From Vibrio tarriae (lineage in GTDB: Bacteria > Pseudomonadota > Gammaproteobacteria > Enterobacterales > Vibrionaceae): a DNA stretch of 64,000 bases. Of the stretch, positions 16,661 to 25,555 are shown one piece after another. Within the stretch, counting starts at the first letter, position 1. Every line of letters begins with the position of its first letter. A model generated the notes under the pieces. The model was not told the DNA's origin, ran no database searches, and was given only the letters and a program-made list of their open reading frames with translations. Location: NCBI RefSeq assembly GCF_002216685.1, contig NZ_CP022352.1:124001-188000 (forward strand), given 5' to 3'. The translations under genes and the position numbers were made by a program.

Positions 16661-16782
16661 TGAGCAATTCTAATTTATGTATATTTTTAACAACAAATAA
16701 GTCGAACTTAAGACATATTCACCAAAATTAAAACAAATGGACAATTACATTTCAATCTAAGCACACGAAATAAATAGAAATA

Positions 16783-16904
16783 TAACGCCCGCCTAAGGGG
16801 CTGGCAACGTATAACACAAAACTCAAACACAACAGCCGAAACCACCGCGGCTCAATGGGACTGGAAACGCCGCGCGTTGACAGTCCCTCTTGAGGCGTTT
16901 GTTA
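16783..16904 (-). repeat. attC site (VCR)
   Basis: Closes the Mrr-like nuclease cassette 16905-17779. Confidence 0.95.
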
Positions 16905-16922
16905 TATGCGTGCTGCATTTGA

Positions 16923-17762
16923 CTAATACTCAGTTATTTCAATGCCTTGTTTATAGAAATGACAATTGCCGTTCACCACATCCCGAATGATAGCTTGTGC
17001 AATGTGCTCAAAGTGTGTCTCGCTTCTTGCTGTGTGAGTAATGGTGTCATAGTCAAATGTTAGCCTTTTTAGCTTCAATGGCGGATAAGTAGTATTTGGC
17101 GCATACAGATAAGCATCATCGAACTTGAATTCATGGCTTAAACCCATTGTATTTTCAGGCTTTCTAGGCAATTTATTCTCAAAATCTAGGATAGTGCCTA
17201 ACAAATTATAATCTTTGTCTAAAACCTTAATTTCGTCAGTCATACCATCGATCGTGAAAGAACTTTCCGCGGTAAGGTTTGTATTTTCAAGCACCCACAC
17301 AGCATCTAAGTAAGGTTGCATACGGACATTTGAAATACAGAGAGCATTACTGTTAACAACCAATTTTCTAACACCATCAATTGATTTCAAATCATCTTCA
17401 GAAGGTTCACTTACACACATTAGTGAGATACCACAATGCTTGGCGTAGTCAATTGCACCTGATTGATAAGTACTGCTAGTAACAAAAATTCCTTTAACAT
17501 TACCTATATCATTGAGAGCATCATTGAAATCACGAATCTTGCCAATAGAAACTTTAGCTTTATAGTCTTTACATTCAACTGCCACACGATGTTTTATTCC
17601 AGCGTGCACAAACTCCCAGTAAACATCTATTTGGTGCGAAACACCGGACTTTCCTAAAATCTTTAGATCATGCTCAATAACAGTATTTTCTATCTCATCT
17701 AAGGAGAGTATCTCCTCATAAATAGCTTTAACTAAAAGCTCAAAATCCGTGCCTTTTTTCAT
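16923..17762 (-). CDS. Mrr-like PD-(D/E)xK restriction endonuclease
   Basis: 279 residues. The N-terminal half is an Mrr-type nuclease core: E8 in FELLVKAIY, D46 in HQIDVYWEF, the ECK motif at 63-65 (VAVECKDYKAKVSIGKI) and a Rossmann-like GIFVTSSTYQSGAIDYA. Mrr enzymes cut methylated or foreign DNA. The C-terminal 130 residues are beta-rich and unassigned, possibly the specificity part. No methyltransferase is nearby, fitting a type IV, modification-dependent enzyme or a defence effector. ATG at 17762 with GAGGTTATA upstream. Confidence 0.85.
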   Translation of the reverse strand: MKKGTDFELLVKAIYEEILSLDEIENTVIEHDLKILGKSGVSHQIDVYWEFVHAGIKHRVAVECKDYKAKVSIGKIRDFNDALNDIGNVKGIFVTSSTYQSGAIDYAKHCGISLMCVSEPSEDDLKSIDGVRKLVVNSNALCISNVRMQPYLDAVWVLENTNLTAESSFTIDGMTDEIKVLDKDYNLLGTILDFENKLPRKPENTMGLSHEFKFDDAYLYAPNTTYPPLKLKRLTFDYDTITHTARSETHFEHIAQAIIRDVVNGNCHFYKQGIEITEY

Positions 17763-17779
17763 TATAACCTCTGAGCATA

Positions 17780-17901
17780 TAACGCCCGCCTAAGGGGCAG
17801 GCAACGCATAACACTAAACTCAAACACAACAACCGTAACCACCGCGGCTCATTGGGACTGGAAACGCCACGCGTTGACAGTCCCTCTTGAGGCGTTTGTT
17901 A
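17780..17901 (-). repeat. attC site (VCR)
   Basis: Closes the zinc-ribbon cassette 17902-18245; GGGGCAGGCAACGC variant. Confidence 0.94.
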
Positions 17902-17922
17902 GCTCTCTGCTTGGCGAATAGG

Positions 17923-18165
17923 TTATTGAAATTGTTCACCATGATTTTCTAAAGTTGCGCTGCCACAGATAGCACAAACCACATATCTATCTGTTAATTC
18001 TAACGAAACGCCACCAGGTAAAGAGGCTGCCGAACTACTAAAAAATCCATCTAGAAATGCTTTGAACTGCTCTCTTTTGGACTTACCGTACTTCGATGGC
18101 TTTTGCTTCATCACCTCTTTATGTTCAGTGTTCTTCCCACACTTTTCACAAAACCTTGTGCTCAT
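17923..18165 (-). CDS. Zinc-ribbon small protein, copy 1
   Basis: 80 residues: CEKCGKNTEH (two Cys) at the start and CAICGSATLENHG (two Cys) near the end form a treble-clef or zinc-ribbon pair, split by a Ser/Gly-rich stretch and GVSLELTDRYVV. I start at MSTRF (18165) with GGAGATAGT upstream; a further in-frame extension exists here but is broken in the duplicate cassette (27216-27458), which supports the short form. The two proteins are identical. Function unknown. Confidence 0.8.
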   Translation of the reverse strand: MSTRFCEKCGKNTEHKEVMKQKPSKYGKSKREQFKAFLDGFFSSSAASLPGGVSLELTDRYVVCAICGSATLENHGEQFQ

Positions 18166-18245
18166 ACTATCTCCTGAAATATCGCTAAAAAGAACTTCAA
18201 ATCCAGCTTGGACTTTTGACTCCACGATGAACTTTGAAAGAGAGC

Positions 18246-18368
18246 TAACGCCCGCCTAAGGGGCTGACAACGCATAACAACCAAACCCAAACACAACAAC
18301 CGAAACCACCGCGGCTCAATGGGACTGGAAACGCCGCGCGTTGACAGTCCCTCTTGAGGCGTTTGTTA
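18246..18368 (-). repeat. attC site (VCR)
   Basis: Closes the VRR-NUC cassette 18369-18936. Confidence 0.95.
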
Positions 18369-18917
18369 GTTGCGTTCTATCCATGAAATAGGAAATTCTA
18401 TAACATCAAGCACATAAGTTTTGGGCTTATATACTTGCCCCTCTTCAGATAGATAAACAACGGCAACATCACACCCCAAAATCGACTTAATTTGTGAAAG
18501 GCATACAAGTTGTGATTTTGAAAGACGATCTGACTCCTTTTTTACTTCCACAAAAAGAACTGAACCATCGTCTTTGTAAAGAAATAAATCAGGCTCTCCC
18601 GATGTTAAGCCTTGTCTGAGCGCTTTGAATATGGCTAGCCGAATAGGATGAACAAACTGAGCTACAGCGGCTCGACCTTGCACATATTTATCGTTGTTTA
18701 GCTCCCAATCACCTAACGCATAAAAAGCAGTCCCTTGCCAACCTAGCTCTAAATACTTTTTAAGAACATAGTATTCACCAAAATGATAATTTGGTTGATT
18801 GTGAACATCTTGAGGAACAAACAATGACTCGGGAATCCAGTCCTTATAACCATTTTTCCAATCATCCAACAGAGATTGTGGATAAGAAAAAATTGTTTCC
18901 GTTATTTCAAAATTCAT
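18366..18917 (-). CDS. VRR-NUC-type nuclease protein
   Basis: This 183-residue protein has a C-terminal VRR-NUC/Holliday-resolvase-like core: GEPDLFLY (D110), VLFVEVKKESD (E124, K126) and SKSQLVCLSQIK (Q136), the E-x-K plus Gln signature of the family, with the fold closing at VAVVYLSE. The N-terminal 85 residues are unassigned. Start at 18917 behind AAGGAAAATCG. As a single-gene cassette it could be a structure-specific nuclease in defence or repair; no partner tells which. Confidence 0.85.
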   Translation of the reverse strand: MNFEITETIFSYPQSLLDDWKNGYKDWIPESLFVPQDVHNQPNYHFGEYYVLKKYLELGWQGTAFYALGDWELNNDKYVQGRAAVAQFVHPIRLAIFKALRQGLTSGEPDLFLYKDDGSVLFVEVKKESDRLSKSQLVCLSQIKSILGCDVAVVYLSEEGQVYKPKTYVLDVIEFPISWIERN

Positions 18918-18936
18918 CGATTTTCCTTGAAGCAAC

Positions 18937-19055
18937 TAACGCCCAATTAAGTAGTGAGCAACGCTGCCACCTAACTAAAGCATTGCGCCGTAAACACTAA
19001 AGCTCATTCAAACCAAAATCGCCAAGCGTTGCGAATCTGCTTGAATTGATTGTTA
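18937..19055 (-). repeat. attC site, unique divergent type
   Basis: 119 bp; TTAAGTAGTGAGCAACGCTG and GCGTTGCGAATCTGCTTGAA arms. It is seen once in the window and closes the frameshifted lipoprotein cassette. Confidence 0.88.
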
Positions 19056-19060
19056 TAACG

Positions 19061-19482
19061 CTATTTTTCGATGAACTCGCAGCCTTCAGCTTCTCCAGTC
19101 CCTGACATTCGAAAGACGTAATCCAGATTCATGTTTGAAGTATTTCTGTAATAGTTAACCCTGAAGCCTTTGCTTTTATCACCTCTCACAGAGTAACCGC
19201 TTATGAACGAATCTGTTATGTTCGACTTTTCAAAGTAACCTTTAGTCGATGGCTCGGATAAACGAAGCACCGCTAACTCGTGAGTTGGTTTATCAAATAT
19301 TAAAGCGGTATACGCGTATATTTAACATATTCTCCATCTTGAACTCTCATGTCCTCATACGGACAATGAAAATACCCAGAATCCTTTAAGACTGATTCAA
19401 ACTCTGCTTTTGCAACTTCACCTTTCGACGCACACCCTATTAAAGCGAAGGCACTCATCGAAATAACTATTAAACTTCTCAT
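19061..19482 (-). pseudogene. Frameshifted small lipoprotein gene
   Basis: The 5' part (19300-19482) encodes a lipoprotein signal with lipobox LIGC-ASK and about 60 residues to a TAA; the 3' part (19061 to about 19307) continues in the next frame as ALIFDKPTHELAVLRLSEPS and on to CEFIEK with no plausible start of its own. One base lost or gained near 19302-19308 explains it. Restored, it would be about 138 residues. It may be a true inactivation or a sequencing error in the CCGCTTTAA context. Confidence 0.78.
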
Positions 19483-19506
19483 ATTACTACTCTCTCCATA
19501 GAGTTA

Positions 19507-19629
19507 TAACGCCCGCCTAAGGGGCTGGCAACGCATAACAACCAAACTCAAACACAACAACTGCAACCACTGCGGCTAAATGGGACTGGAAACGCCACGC
19601 GTTGACAGTCCCTCTTGAGGCGTTTGTTA
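19507..19629 (-). repeat. attC site (VCR)
   Basis: Closes the ClbS/DfsB cassette 19630-20172. Confidence 0.95.
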
Positions 19630-19639
19630 TGTGAATTGC

Positions 19640-20155
19640 CTATCGAAGCTTGTTGTTTTTGTTAAATCGCCTAACTTTGGCTCGCATATTTTTCATTGGT
19701 GATGACGTGTTGAACTGGATCATTCGACCAAATGTCCATTTTTCATACCACGTCGTTTCATACAATTCTTCATTGCTTAAACTTGCAACTAACAAGGTAA
19801 GCTCGTTTATTGTTGAGTCTAACTCCTTGAGTAAGTCCTCGTATTTCCAATCACTGTACTGATCGTGAAAACTGACTGCCAACAATCCAAGCTGATTCCA
19901 TTTATAACCTGTATCAGGAAAATCGACTGGCAAACCTTGAGACTTCAAACTGTGCCATTTCAAAACCAAGTTTCCCCAACCAACAAGATAAGCGACAGTG
20001 TCACAAACGCTAATTTGTGTTCCTTTTACGTTACCCTCAATTTCACACTGACGTGCCATTGATGCTGGAACACTCCGATAGTCGTCCATAAGTTTCGGGA
20101 ATATAGACTTTATCGCTGTGAGCAACTCATCTTTTGATTCAGGAACTGAAGACAT
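19640..20155 (-). CDS. ClbS/DfsB-family four-helix-bundle protein, copy A
   Basis: This 171-residue protein of the DinB-like four-helix-bundle superfamily is closest by pattern to ClbS/DfsB: SSVPESKDELLTAIKSIFPK, QISVCDTVAYLVGWGNLVLK, ELYETTWYEKWTFGRMIQFN. ClbS is a cyclopropane hydrolase protecting DNA from colibactin; DfsB homologues are mostly uncharacterised. ATG at 20155 with GGAGAAAATA upstream. Two relatives lie in this array, one intact (22488-23003) and one broken by the IS (13489-13935). Confidence 0.85.
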   Translation of the reverse strand: MSSVPESKDELLTAIKSIFPKLMDDYRSVPASMARQCEIEGNVKGTQISVCDTVAYLVGWGNLVLKWHSLKSQGLPVDFPDTGYKWNQLGLLAVSFHDQYSDWKYEDLLKELDSTINELTLLVASLSNEELYETTWYEKWTFGRMIQFNTSSPMKNMRAKVRRFNKNNKLR

Positions 20156-20172
20156 TATTTTCTCCATTCACA

Positions 20173-20294
20173 TAACGCCCGCCTAAGGGGCTGGCAACGC
20201 ATAACACTAAACTCAAACACAACAACTGCAACCACCGCGGCTCATTGGGACTGGAAACGCCACGCGTTGACAGTCCTTCTTGAGGCGTTTGTTA
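20173..20294 (-). repeat. attC site (VCR)
   Basis: Closes the gene-less cassette 20295-20706. Confidence 0.95.
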
Positions 20295-20706
20295 GTTTCG
20301 TAGCTTATTGTTTAGCAATGACTTTTAACACATTTGCTTGAAAGTCATTTTACGCAAATGCATCGAACAAGCACACGTCCAACGCCAAAAGCTGTGAAGT
20401 TAACAGCCAAAACTCAAAACAATAAAGGTTAAGTTGACCACGGTTAAGAGTCCGCGACAAAGAAAGCAAGATCACAGCGATGAAGCTGCCTTTTGTGAAA
20501 CCAAACTTTCCGAGTGGAACATCTAACAACGTTGGAGCATCGAGGTTTTTGGGCTTTCAGCGACTTTAAAACTACTGAACTTTCAACGCTTTCTACCAAA
20601 TCAGCATCAAGCCAAACTTAAAAGTGCAGTTGTGCAGTTTGAACGCCAAAAGCTGAATTTTCAGAACCTTGGGCGTAAATTTTTGATGATCTTTCCTGAG
20701 AGAAAC
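20295..20706. other. Gene-less cassette, family A, subfamily 1
   Basis: 412 bp, no credible gene. Ends TTAGTTTC / GAAACTAA. The left-end palindrome is weaker here (ATTGTTTAGCAAT). Confidence 0.8.
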
Positions 20707-20829
20707 TAACGCCCGCCTAAGGGGCTGACAACGCATAACAACCAAACTCAAACACAACAACTGCAACCACCGCGGCTCAATGGGACTGGAAACGCCACGC
20801 GTTGACAGTCCCTCTTGAGGCGTTTGTTA
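20707..20829 (-). repeat. attC site (VCR)
   Basis: Closes the GNAT cassette 20830-21325. Confidence 0.95.
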
Positions 20830-21309
20830 GGCACAGGATGCCCGCTTTAGCACCCACTTTTCCAATTTTTCATTGTCGCTATCAACCACAAAACCCATGA
20901 AAACAAAGTTGTTAGCACGTACGACATTCAACGAAGCGAGGTTCGCCGATGAAATCAAAGCCACAACACTTTCAATTGAATCCACATTAAACGCTAACTG
21001 ACAAAGTTGATTAACTGCCAATTTTGCAAATCCTCGACCTTGTTTATGAGGCGAAACATTGTATCCAATTTCAACTTCACCATCTTGAGGTTCATCTTTG
21101 AAGCCACAGAAACCAACGACATTATTGCCCACTGACATCATGTAGGGTAATGACCAAATTTCAGCTTTTGAGTTTTGGAGCTGCTCATAAGAACGGATCA
21201 GAACATGCTTTGGTGGCACAGCCCCTTCACAAAACGTCAATTCTGAGTCAAGGCAAATATGGTCGAGCAAGCATTTAAGATGGCGCTGATTTAACTGTTG
21301 TAGTTCCAA
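20827..21309 (-). CDS. GNAT-family N-acetyltransferase (RimJ/RimL-like)
   Basis: 160 residues. The acetyl-CoA loop is KQGRGFA (89-95), followed by KLAVNQLCQLAF, and SLNVVRANNFVFMG is the usual RimJ/RimL-type C-terminal motif. VEIGYNVSPH matches the beta-4 strand of the family. Start is TTG at 21309 behind GGGTGGAAAA; the first internal ATG is at residue 57, so TTG is the credible start. The acceptor is unknown. Confidence 0.87.
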   Translation of the reverse strand: MELQQLNQRHLKCLLDHICLDSELTFCEGAVPPKHVLIRSYEQLQNSKAEIWSLPYMMSVGNNVVGFCGFKDEPQDGEVEIGYNVSPHKQGRGFAKLAVNQLCQLAFNVDSIESVVALISSANLASLNVVRANNFVFMGFVVDSDNEKLEKWVLKRASCA

Positions 21310-21325
21310 TTTTCCACCCTGTGCC

Positions 21326-21447
21326 TAACGCCCGCCTAAGGGGCTGGCAACGCATTACACTAAACTCAAACACAACAACCATAACCACCGCGGCTCATTG
21401 GGACTGGAAACGCCACGCGTTGACAGTCCCTCTTGAGGCGTTTGTTA
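21326..21447 (-). repeat. attC site (VCR)
   Basis: Closes the gene-less cassette 21448-21860. Confidence 0.95.
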
Positions 21448-21860
21448 GTTTCGTAGCCCATTGTTTAACAATGACTTTTTTAACACATTTGTTTGAAGAC
21501 CATTTTACGCAAATGCATCGAGCAAACACACGTCCAACACCAAAAGCTGTGAAGTTAGCTGCCAAAACTCAAAACGGTCAAGGTTAAGTTGGCCACGTTT
21601 AAGAGTCCACGACAAAGAAAACCAGATCACAGCGATGATGCAGCCTTTGTGAAACCAAATTTGCCGTGTTGAATATCCGACAACATTGAAGCTTCGAAGT
21701 TTGTTGGTTCTCAGCGACTTTGAACTAGCTGAAATTTCAACACTTTCTACCAAATCAGCATCAGGAAAAACTCAAAAGCCAAATAGTGCGACTTGAACGT
21801 TTAAAGCTGATTATTCAGGGCATGAATCTGAACTTTTGATGATTTTTTCTAGATAGAAAC
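21448..21860. other. Gene-less cassette, family A, subfamily 1
   Basis: 413 bp. A minus-strand frame of 82 codons is open (ending LLALDVC-like..DAFA), but it is interrupted or shifted in relatives and has no ribosome site. Ends TTAGTTTC / GAAACTAA; CATTGTTTAACAATG palindrome then T5 near the left end. Confidence 0.78.
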
Positions 21861-21982
21861 TAACGCCCGCCTAAGGGGCTGGCAACGCATACCACTATAC
21901 TCAATCACAACAACCGTAACCACCGCGGCTCAATGGGACTGGAAACGCCGCGCGTTGACAGTCCCGCTTGAGGCGTTTGTTA
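21861..21982 (-). repeat. attC site (VCR)
   Basis: Closes the reversed small-gene cassette 21983-22355. Confidence 0.95.
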
Positions 21983-22061
21983 TGTGATTGTTGCTCACGA
22001 CTTGCATCTAACTTATCGATATAATCAATAAGCACCCAACACCATAATAAGGAAAAGTTAT

Positions 22062-22292
22062 ATGAAATCGCTTATTTCTGAAACTTTAATCAACCTTGCA
22101 AACCAAGAACCAGAACAACATGCTGAAACTCGGCAACTTCTGTATGAACAACTGGATTTGTCTTTCGAGAAACAACTCGCTTTGTATTCTTGCGCTCTAG
22201 GACCAGCAAGCTCTGGAAAACTCGAAAACAGCAGAGACTTCACTAAAGCAATAGATAGCGCGATTAGAATAATAGAAATGCCTGAACACTAG
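22062..22292 (+). CDS. Small helical protein of unknown function (reversed cassette gene)
   Basis: 76 residues, predicted all-helical, with LINLANQEPEQHAETRQLL and EKQLALYSCAL. I do not recognise it. It is a self-contained unit on the plus strand: a TATAAT box at 22020-22025, an AAGGAAAAG ribosome site before ATG 22062, and a strong terminator at 22312-22338. A nested toxin or antitoxin role is possible by analogy with other reversed cassettes but nothing in the sequence proves it. Confidence 0.72.
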   Translation: MKSLISETLINLANQEPEQHAETRQLLYEQLDLSFEKQLALYSCALGPASSGKLENSRDFTKAIDSAIRIIEMPEH

Positions 22293-22311
22293 TATGTTCA
22301 CCATCTATAAT

Positions 22312-22338
22312 ACAGCCCACATCAGAAGGGCTGTTTTT
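22312..22338 (+). terminator. Intrinsic terminator of the reversed small gene
   Basis: ACAGCCC / GGGCTGT stem followed by T5, 20 bases after the stop of the 76-residue gene. Confidence 0.8.
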
Positions 22339-22355
22339 GTTTATGCTCAATCACA

Positions 22356-22477
22356 TAACGCCCGCCTAAGGGGCTGACAACGCATGCCACTAAACTCAAA
22401 CACAACAACGGCAACCACCGCGGCTCATTGGGACTGGAAACGCCGCGCGTTGACAGTCCCTCTTGAGGCGTTTGTTA
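22356..22477 (-). repeat. attC site (VCR)
   Basis: Closes the ClbS/DfsB cassette 22478-23020. Confidence 0.95.
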
Positions 22478-22487
22478 TGTGAATTGC

Positions 22488-23003
22488 CTACCGAAGCTTG
22501 TTGTTTTTGTTAAATCGCCTAACTTTGGCTCGCATATTTTTCATTGGTGATGACGTGTTGAACTGGATCATTCGACCAAATGTCCATTTTTCATACCACG
22601 TCGTTTCATACAACTCTTCATTGCTTAAACTTGCGACTAACAAGATAAGCTTCTTTATTGTTGAGTCTAACTCCTGAAGTAAGTCCTCGTATTGCCAATC
22701 ACGGTACTGATCGTGAAAACTGACCGCCAACAATCCAAGCTGATTCCATTTATAACCCGTGTCAGGAAAATCGACTGGCAAACCTTGTGACTTCAAACTG
22801 TGCCATTTCAAGACCAAGTTTCCCCAACCAATAAGATAAGCGACAGTGTCACAAACGCTAATTTGTGTTCCTTTTACGTTACCTTCAATTTCACACTTAC
22901 GTGCCATTGATGCTGGAACACTCCGATAGTCGTCCATAAGTTTCGGGAATATAGAATTTATAGCTGTGAGCAACTCATCTTTTGATTCAGGAACTGAAGA
23001 CAT
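22488..23003 (-). CDS. ClbS/DfsB-family four-helix-bundle protein, copy B
   Basis: This 171-residue protein is a close copy of that at 19640-20155 (differences include NSIFPK for KSIFPK, RKCEIEG for RQCEIEG and LIGWGN for LVGWGN). Its central and C-terminal parts share RDWQYEDLLQELDSTI with the IS-broken copy, so the broken copy is nearer to this one in that region. The retained reading frame in two of three copies argues for selection. Confidence 0.85.
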   Translation of the reverse strand: MSSVPESKDELLTAINSIFPKLMDDYRSVPASMARKCEIEGNVKGTQISVCDTVAYLIGWGNLVLKWHSLKSQGLPVDFPDTGYKWNQLGLLAVSFHDQYRDWQYEDLLQELDSTIKKLILLVASLSNEELYETTWYEKWTFGRMIQFNTSSPMKNMRAKVRRFNKNNKLR

Positions 23004-23020
23004 TATTTTATCCATTCACA

Positions 23021-23143
23021 TAACGCCCGCCTAAGGGGCTGACAACGCACAACAACTAAACTCAAACACAACAACCGAAACCACCGCGGCTCAATGGGAC
23101 TGGAAACGCTACGCGTTGACAGTCCCTCTTGAGGCGTTTGTTA
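23021..23143 (-). repeat. attC site (VCR)
   Basis: Closes the gene-less cassette 23144-23556. Confidence 0.95.
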
Positions 23144-23556
23144 GCTTCGTAGCCCATTGTTTACCAATGATTTTTTAAACACATTTGCTTGAAATGCATT
23201 TTACGCAAAAGCATCACTCAAACACACGTCTAACGCCAAAAGCTGTGAAGTGAGCTGCCAAAACTCGCAGCGATCAAGCTTAAGTTGGCCACTTACCGAA
23301 TTTCCGACAAAGAAAGCGCGATTTCAGCGACGATGCTGCTTTTTGTGAAACCAAGTTGACCGAGTTGAACATCCAACAACTTTGAAGCATCGAGACTTGT
23401 TGGCTTTCAGCGACTTTGAAACTGCGGAACTTCCAACACTTTCTACCAAATCAGCATCTAGCAAAATTCAAATACCAAATTGTGCAATTTGAACACTAAA
23501 AGTTGATTTTTCAGAACAAGAGGTTGGGATTTTGATGATTTTAGCCTTTAAGAAGC
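23144..23556. other. Gene-less cassette, family A, subfamily 2
   Basis: 413 bp, no credible gene. Ends TTAGCTTC / GAAGCTAA. The palindrome is replaced by CATTGTTTACCAATG followed by T6. Confidence 0.8.
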
Positions 23557-23678
23557 TAACGCCCGCCTAAGGGGCTGGCAACGCATACCACTAAACTCAA
23601 ACACAACAGCCGTAACCACCGCGGCTCAATGGGACTGGAAACGCCACGCGTTAACAGTCCCTCTTGAGGCGTTTGTTA
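23557..23678 (-). repeat. attC site (VCR)
   Basis: Closes the MmcQ/YjbR cassette; carries CGCGTTAACAGT in place of CGCGTTGACAGT. Confidence 0.94.
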
Positions 23679-24062
23679 TGAGGCGGATTCACCGTCTGCT
23701 CTTGGCGAAATTCCCAATTCTTTCTGTAACCTTTTACTAAGCCCGAGCGCAACAAGACGGTAGGACTCAGACAAGTAATACATCAACTCTTCATCTAATA
23801 CACCTGAAGTCTCCGTTTGTTGGATCCACTTCATCCCTCTGTTGGCGAAGTAAGGAGCGGGAATATAACCATCGTGCTCACTCAGATACTCAAAGTTCAA
23901 ATCCGATGTTTTGAATGTAAAAACGGGTTGCTGATCCTTGCCGATACTGCCAATAGAAAACACTTTTCCAGCCACTTTCCAAACATGAGAGCCACCCCAT
24001 TGCACTACGTATGTAGTAGCAGGAAAGGAACGACAAAATTGGTTGAACTCATCGTGATTCAT
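23676..24062 (-). CDS. MmcQ/YjbR-family protein
   Basis: This 128-residue protein of the MmcQ/YjbR fold (CyaY-like) has the usual N-terminal FCRSFPATTYVVQWGGSHVW, KVFSIGSIG and the GYIPAPYFANRGMKWIQ segment before a C-terminal helix SYRLVALGLSKRLQKELG. Members are small DNA-binding-like proteins of uncertain role, common in integron cassettes. ATG at 24062 with AGGAAAACAAAG upstream. Confidence 0.9.
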   Translation of the reverse strand: MNHDEFNQFCRSFPATTYVVQWGGSHVWKVAGKVFSIGSIGKDQQPVFTFKTSDLNFEYLSEHDGYIPAPYFANRGMKWIQQTETSGVLDEELMYYLSESYRLVALGLSKRLQKELGISPRADGESAS

Positions 24063-24083
24063 CTTTGTTTTCCTATAGCCTCA

Positions 24084-24205
24084 TAACGCCCGCCTAAGGG
24101 GCTGGCAACGCATAACACTAAACTCAAACACAACAACTGCAACCACCGTGGCTCAATGGGACTGGAAACGCCACGCGTTGACAGTCCCTCTTGAGGCGTT
24201 TGTTA
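24084..24205 (-). repeat. attC site (VCR)
   Basis: Closes the second VOC cassette 24206-24690. Confidence 0.95.
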
Positions 24206-24216
24206 TAGCGGTGCTT

Positions 24217-24606
24217 TTAGTTGCCCGTGGACATATGATGTGTTGCACATAGCTTATTACCTGCTGGATCTCGTAAATAAGCTAAATACATTTTTCTTTG
24301 TCCGCTCACTCTGATACCCGGAGGATCTTCACAAGCCACACCACCATTTGCTAAACCGGCTGCATGCCATGCTTCTACTAACTCCGGACTACTAACTTTA
24401 AAGCCAATTGTCATCCCATTACCATGCGTCGCAGGTTCGCCATTCACTGGTTTCGTAATACCAAGTACACCGTCTTGGTTTATGTAGAGACAGCGACCTT
24501 TAGTATCAATAACACCCGCCGGATAACCTAACACCGACAATATGGCATCATAGAAAACCTTTGATTTTTCAATATCATTTGAGCCGATCATGATGTGACT
24601 AAACAT
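24217..24606 (-). CDS. VOC/glyoxalase-superfamily protein, copy 2
   Basis: 129 residues, matching the protein at 2393-2782 except for three substitutions (VIDTKGR, GLANGG, GIRVSGQ in this copy). The body is alike end to end, but the attC is a standard VCR here and the short-arm variant there, the same mismatch seen for the GNAT pair. Confidence 0.88.
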   Translation of the reverse strand: MFSHIMIGSNDIEKSKVFYDAILSVLGYPAGVIDTKGRCLYINQDGVLGITKPVNGEPATHGNGMTIGFKVSSPELVEAWHAAGLANGGVACEDPPGIRVSGQRKMYLAYLRDPAGNKLCATHHMSTGN

Positions 24607-24690
24607 ACTTGTTCCTTTTGTTGAGCAAAGTTGGAATTTACTCTGAGGCATCGATTGAGCAATGTCTAGGTTGAAATGTGAGATAAGCTA

Positions 24691-24813
24691 TAACGCCCGC
24701 CTAAGGGGCTGGCAACGCACAACCACTAAACTCAAACACAACCACCATCACCACCGCGGCTCATTGGGACTGGAAACGCCACGCGTTGACAGTCCATCTT
24801 GAGGCGTTTGTTA
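24691..24813 (-). repeat. attC site (VCR)
   Basis: Closes the pentapeptide-repeat cassette; CAGTCCATCTTGAGG variant. Confidence 0.94.
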
Positions 24814-24818
24814 GGCGA

Positions 24819-25418
24819 TTAATCGACCAACTCTATCCCTAAGCATTCCAATAAATTCAAAGCTTCATAACGAGAAAACTTAGCCCCTTTGACTTGGTTC
24901 TCTAACACATTAATTGCGTAATTTGTCGACTCGCTGAAATCCACTTTTTGTAAGTTAGTCCGCATGAATAAACTATGCGTAAAATCGCAGTAACACATTG
25001 TTGAACTGGCAAAATTTCCTTCACGGAAATCCACATCATGCAACTTACACTCATCAAGTGTTAACTCATTCAATGTCAGCCCAAAGAATGAGGCATCGTT
25101 CAAAATACAACGCTGAAATTTAAGCTCAAAATCTAGGTGATAGACAGGCCACGTTGCTCTTGTCCAGTCGATACCCACGAGCTTGCTATCTTGAAATGAC
25201 ACACCAAACAAACGTGCATTAGGGAAACTCGCCAAACTGAGATTACAACGTTCAAACTCGCAGCTTACAAACTTGCAGTTTTGGAACTGTACGCCAGACA
25301 AATCACAGTCTGAAAAATGACATTCTTCAAATTCTATGTCTTTGAAACTATTTTCTGATAGCTCAAGCTTCTCGAAGGAAACCTCTAGATACTGCTCACC
25401 ATTTTTCAAAGATTTCAT
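24819..25418 (-). CDS. Pentapeptide-repeat protein
   Basis: 199 residues of A(D/N)LxF-type repeats: FKDIEFEECHFSDCDLSGVQ, FQNCKFVSCEFERCNLSLAS and, after a WTRATWPVYHLDF break, LNDASFFGLTLNELTLDECK and DVDFREGNFASSTMCYCDF. This gives a right-handed quadrilateral beta-helix. The two-part layout with a linker and short C-terminal helix (LLECLGIELVD) resembles Qnr/MfpA DNA mimics that protect gyrase, though it is not QnrVC as I remember it. Start at 25418 behind GGAGGAAACG. Confidence 0.87.
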   Translation of the reverse strand: MKSLKNGEQYLEVSFEKLELSENSFKDIEFEECHFSDCDLSGVQFQNCKFVSCEFERCNLSLASFPNARLFGVSFQDSKLVGIDWTRATWPVYHLDFELKFQRCILNDASFFGLTLNELTLDECKLHDVDFREGNFASSTMCYCDFTHSLFMRTNLQKVDFSESTNYAINVLENQVKGAKFSRYEALNLLECLGIELVD

Positions 25419-25435
25419 CGTTTCCTCCAATCGCC

Positions 25436-25555
25436 TAACGCCCTGTTAAGATGTGAGCAACGCAATACCGAAGCTCCCGCATATCACCTCAATCACTTGA
25501 AGCAACGCATAATAAAAATGCCACGCGTTGCGAATCACTCTTAAACAGTTTGTTA
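25436..25555 (-). repeat. attC site, non-VCR class G
   Basis: Same class as 6580 and 32214; closes the 1.5-kb lipoprotein cassette 25556-27072. Confidence 0.9.

Noticed and set aside
21505..21753. 82-codon frame in a gene-less cassette
   Set aside because: The frame is broken or shifted in most of the ten related cassettes and lacks a ribosome site, so I treat it as chance.
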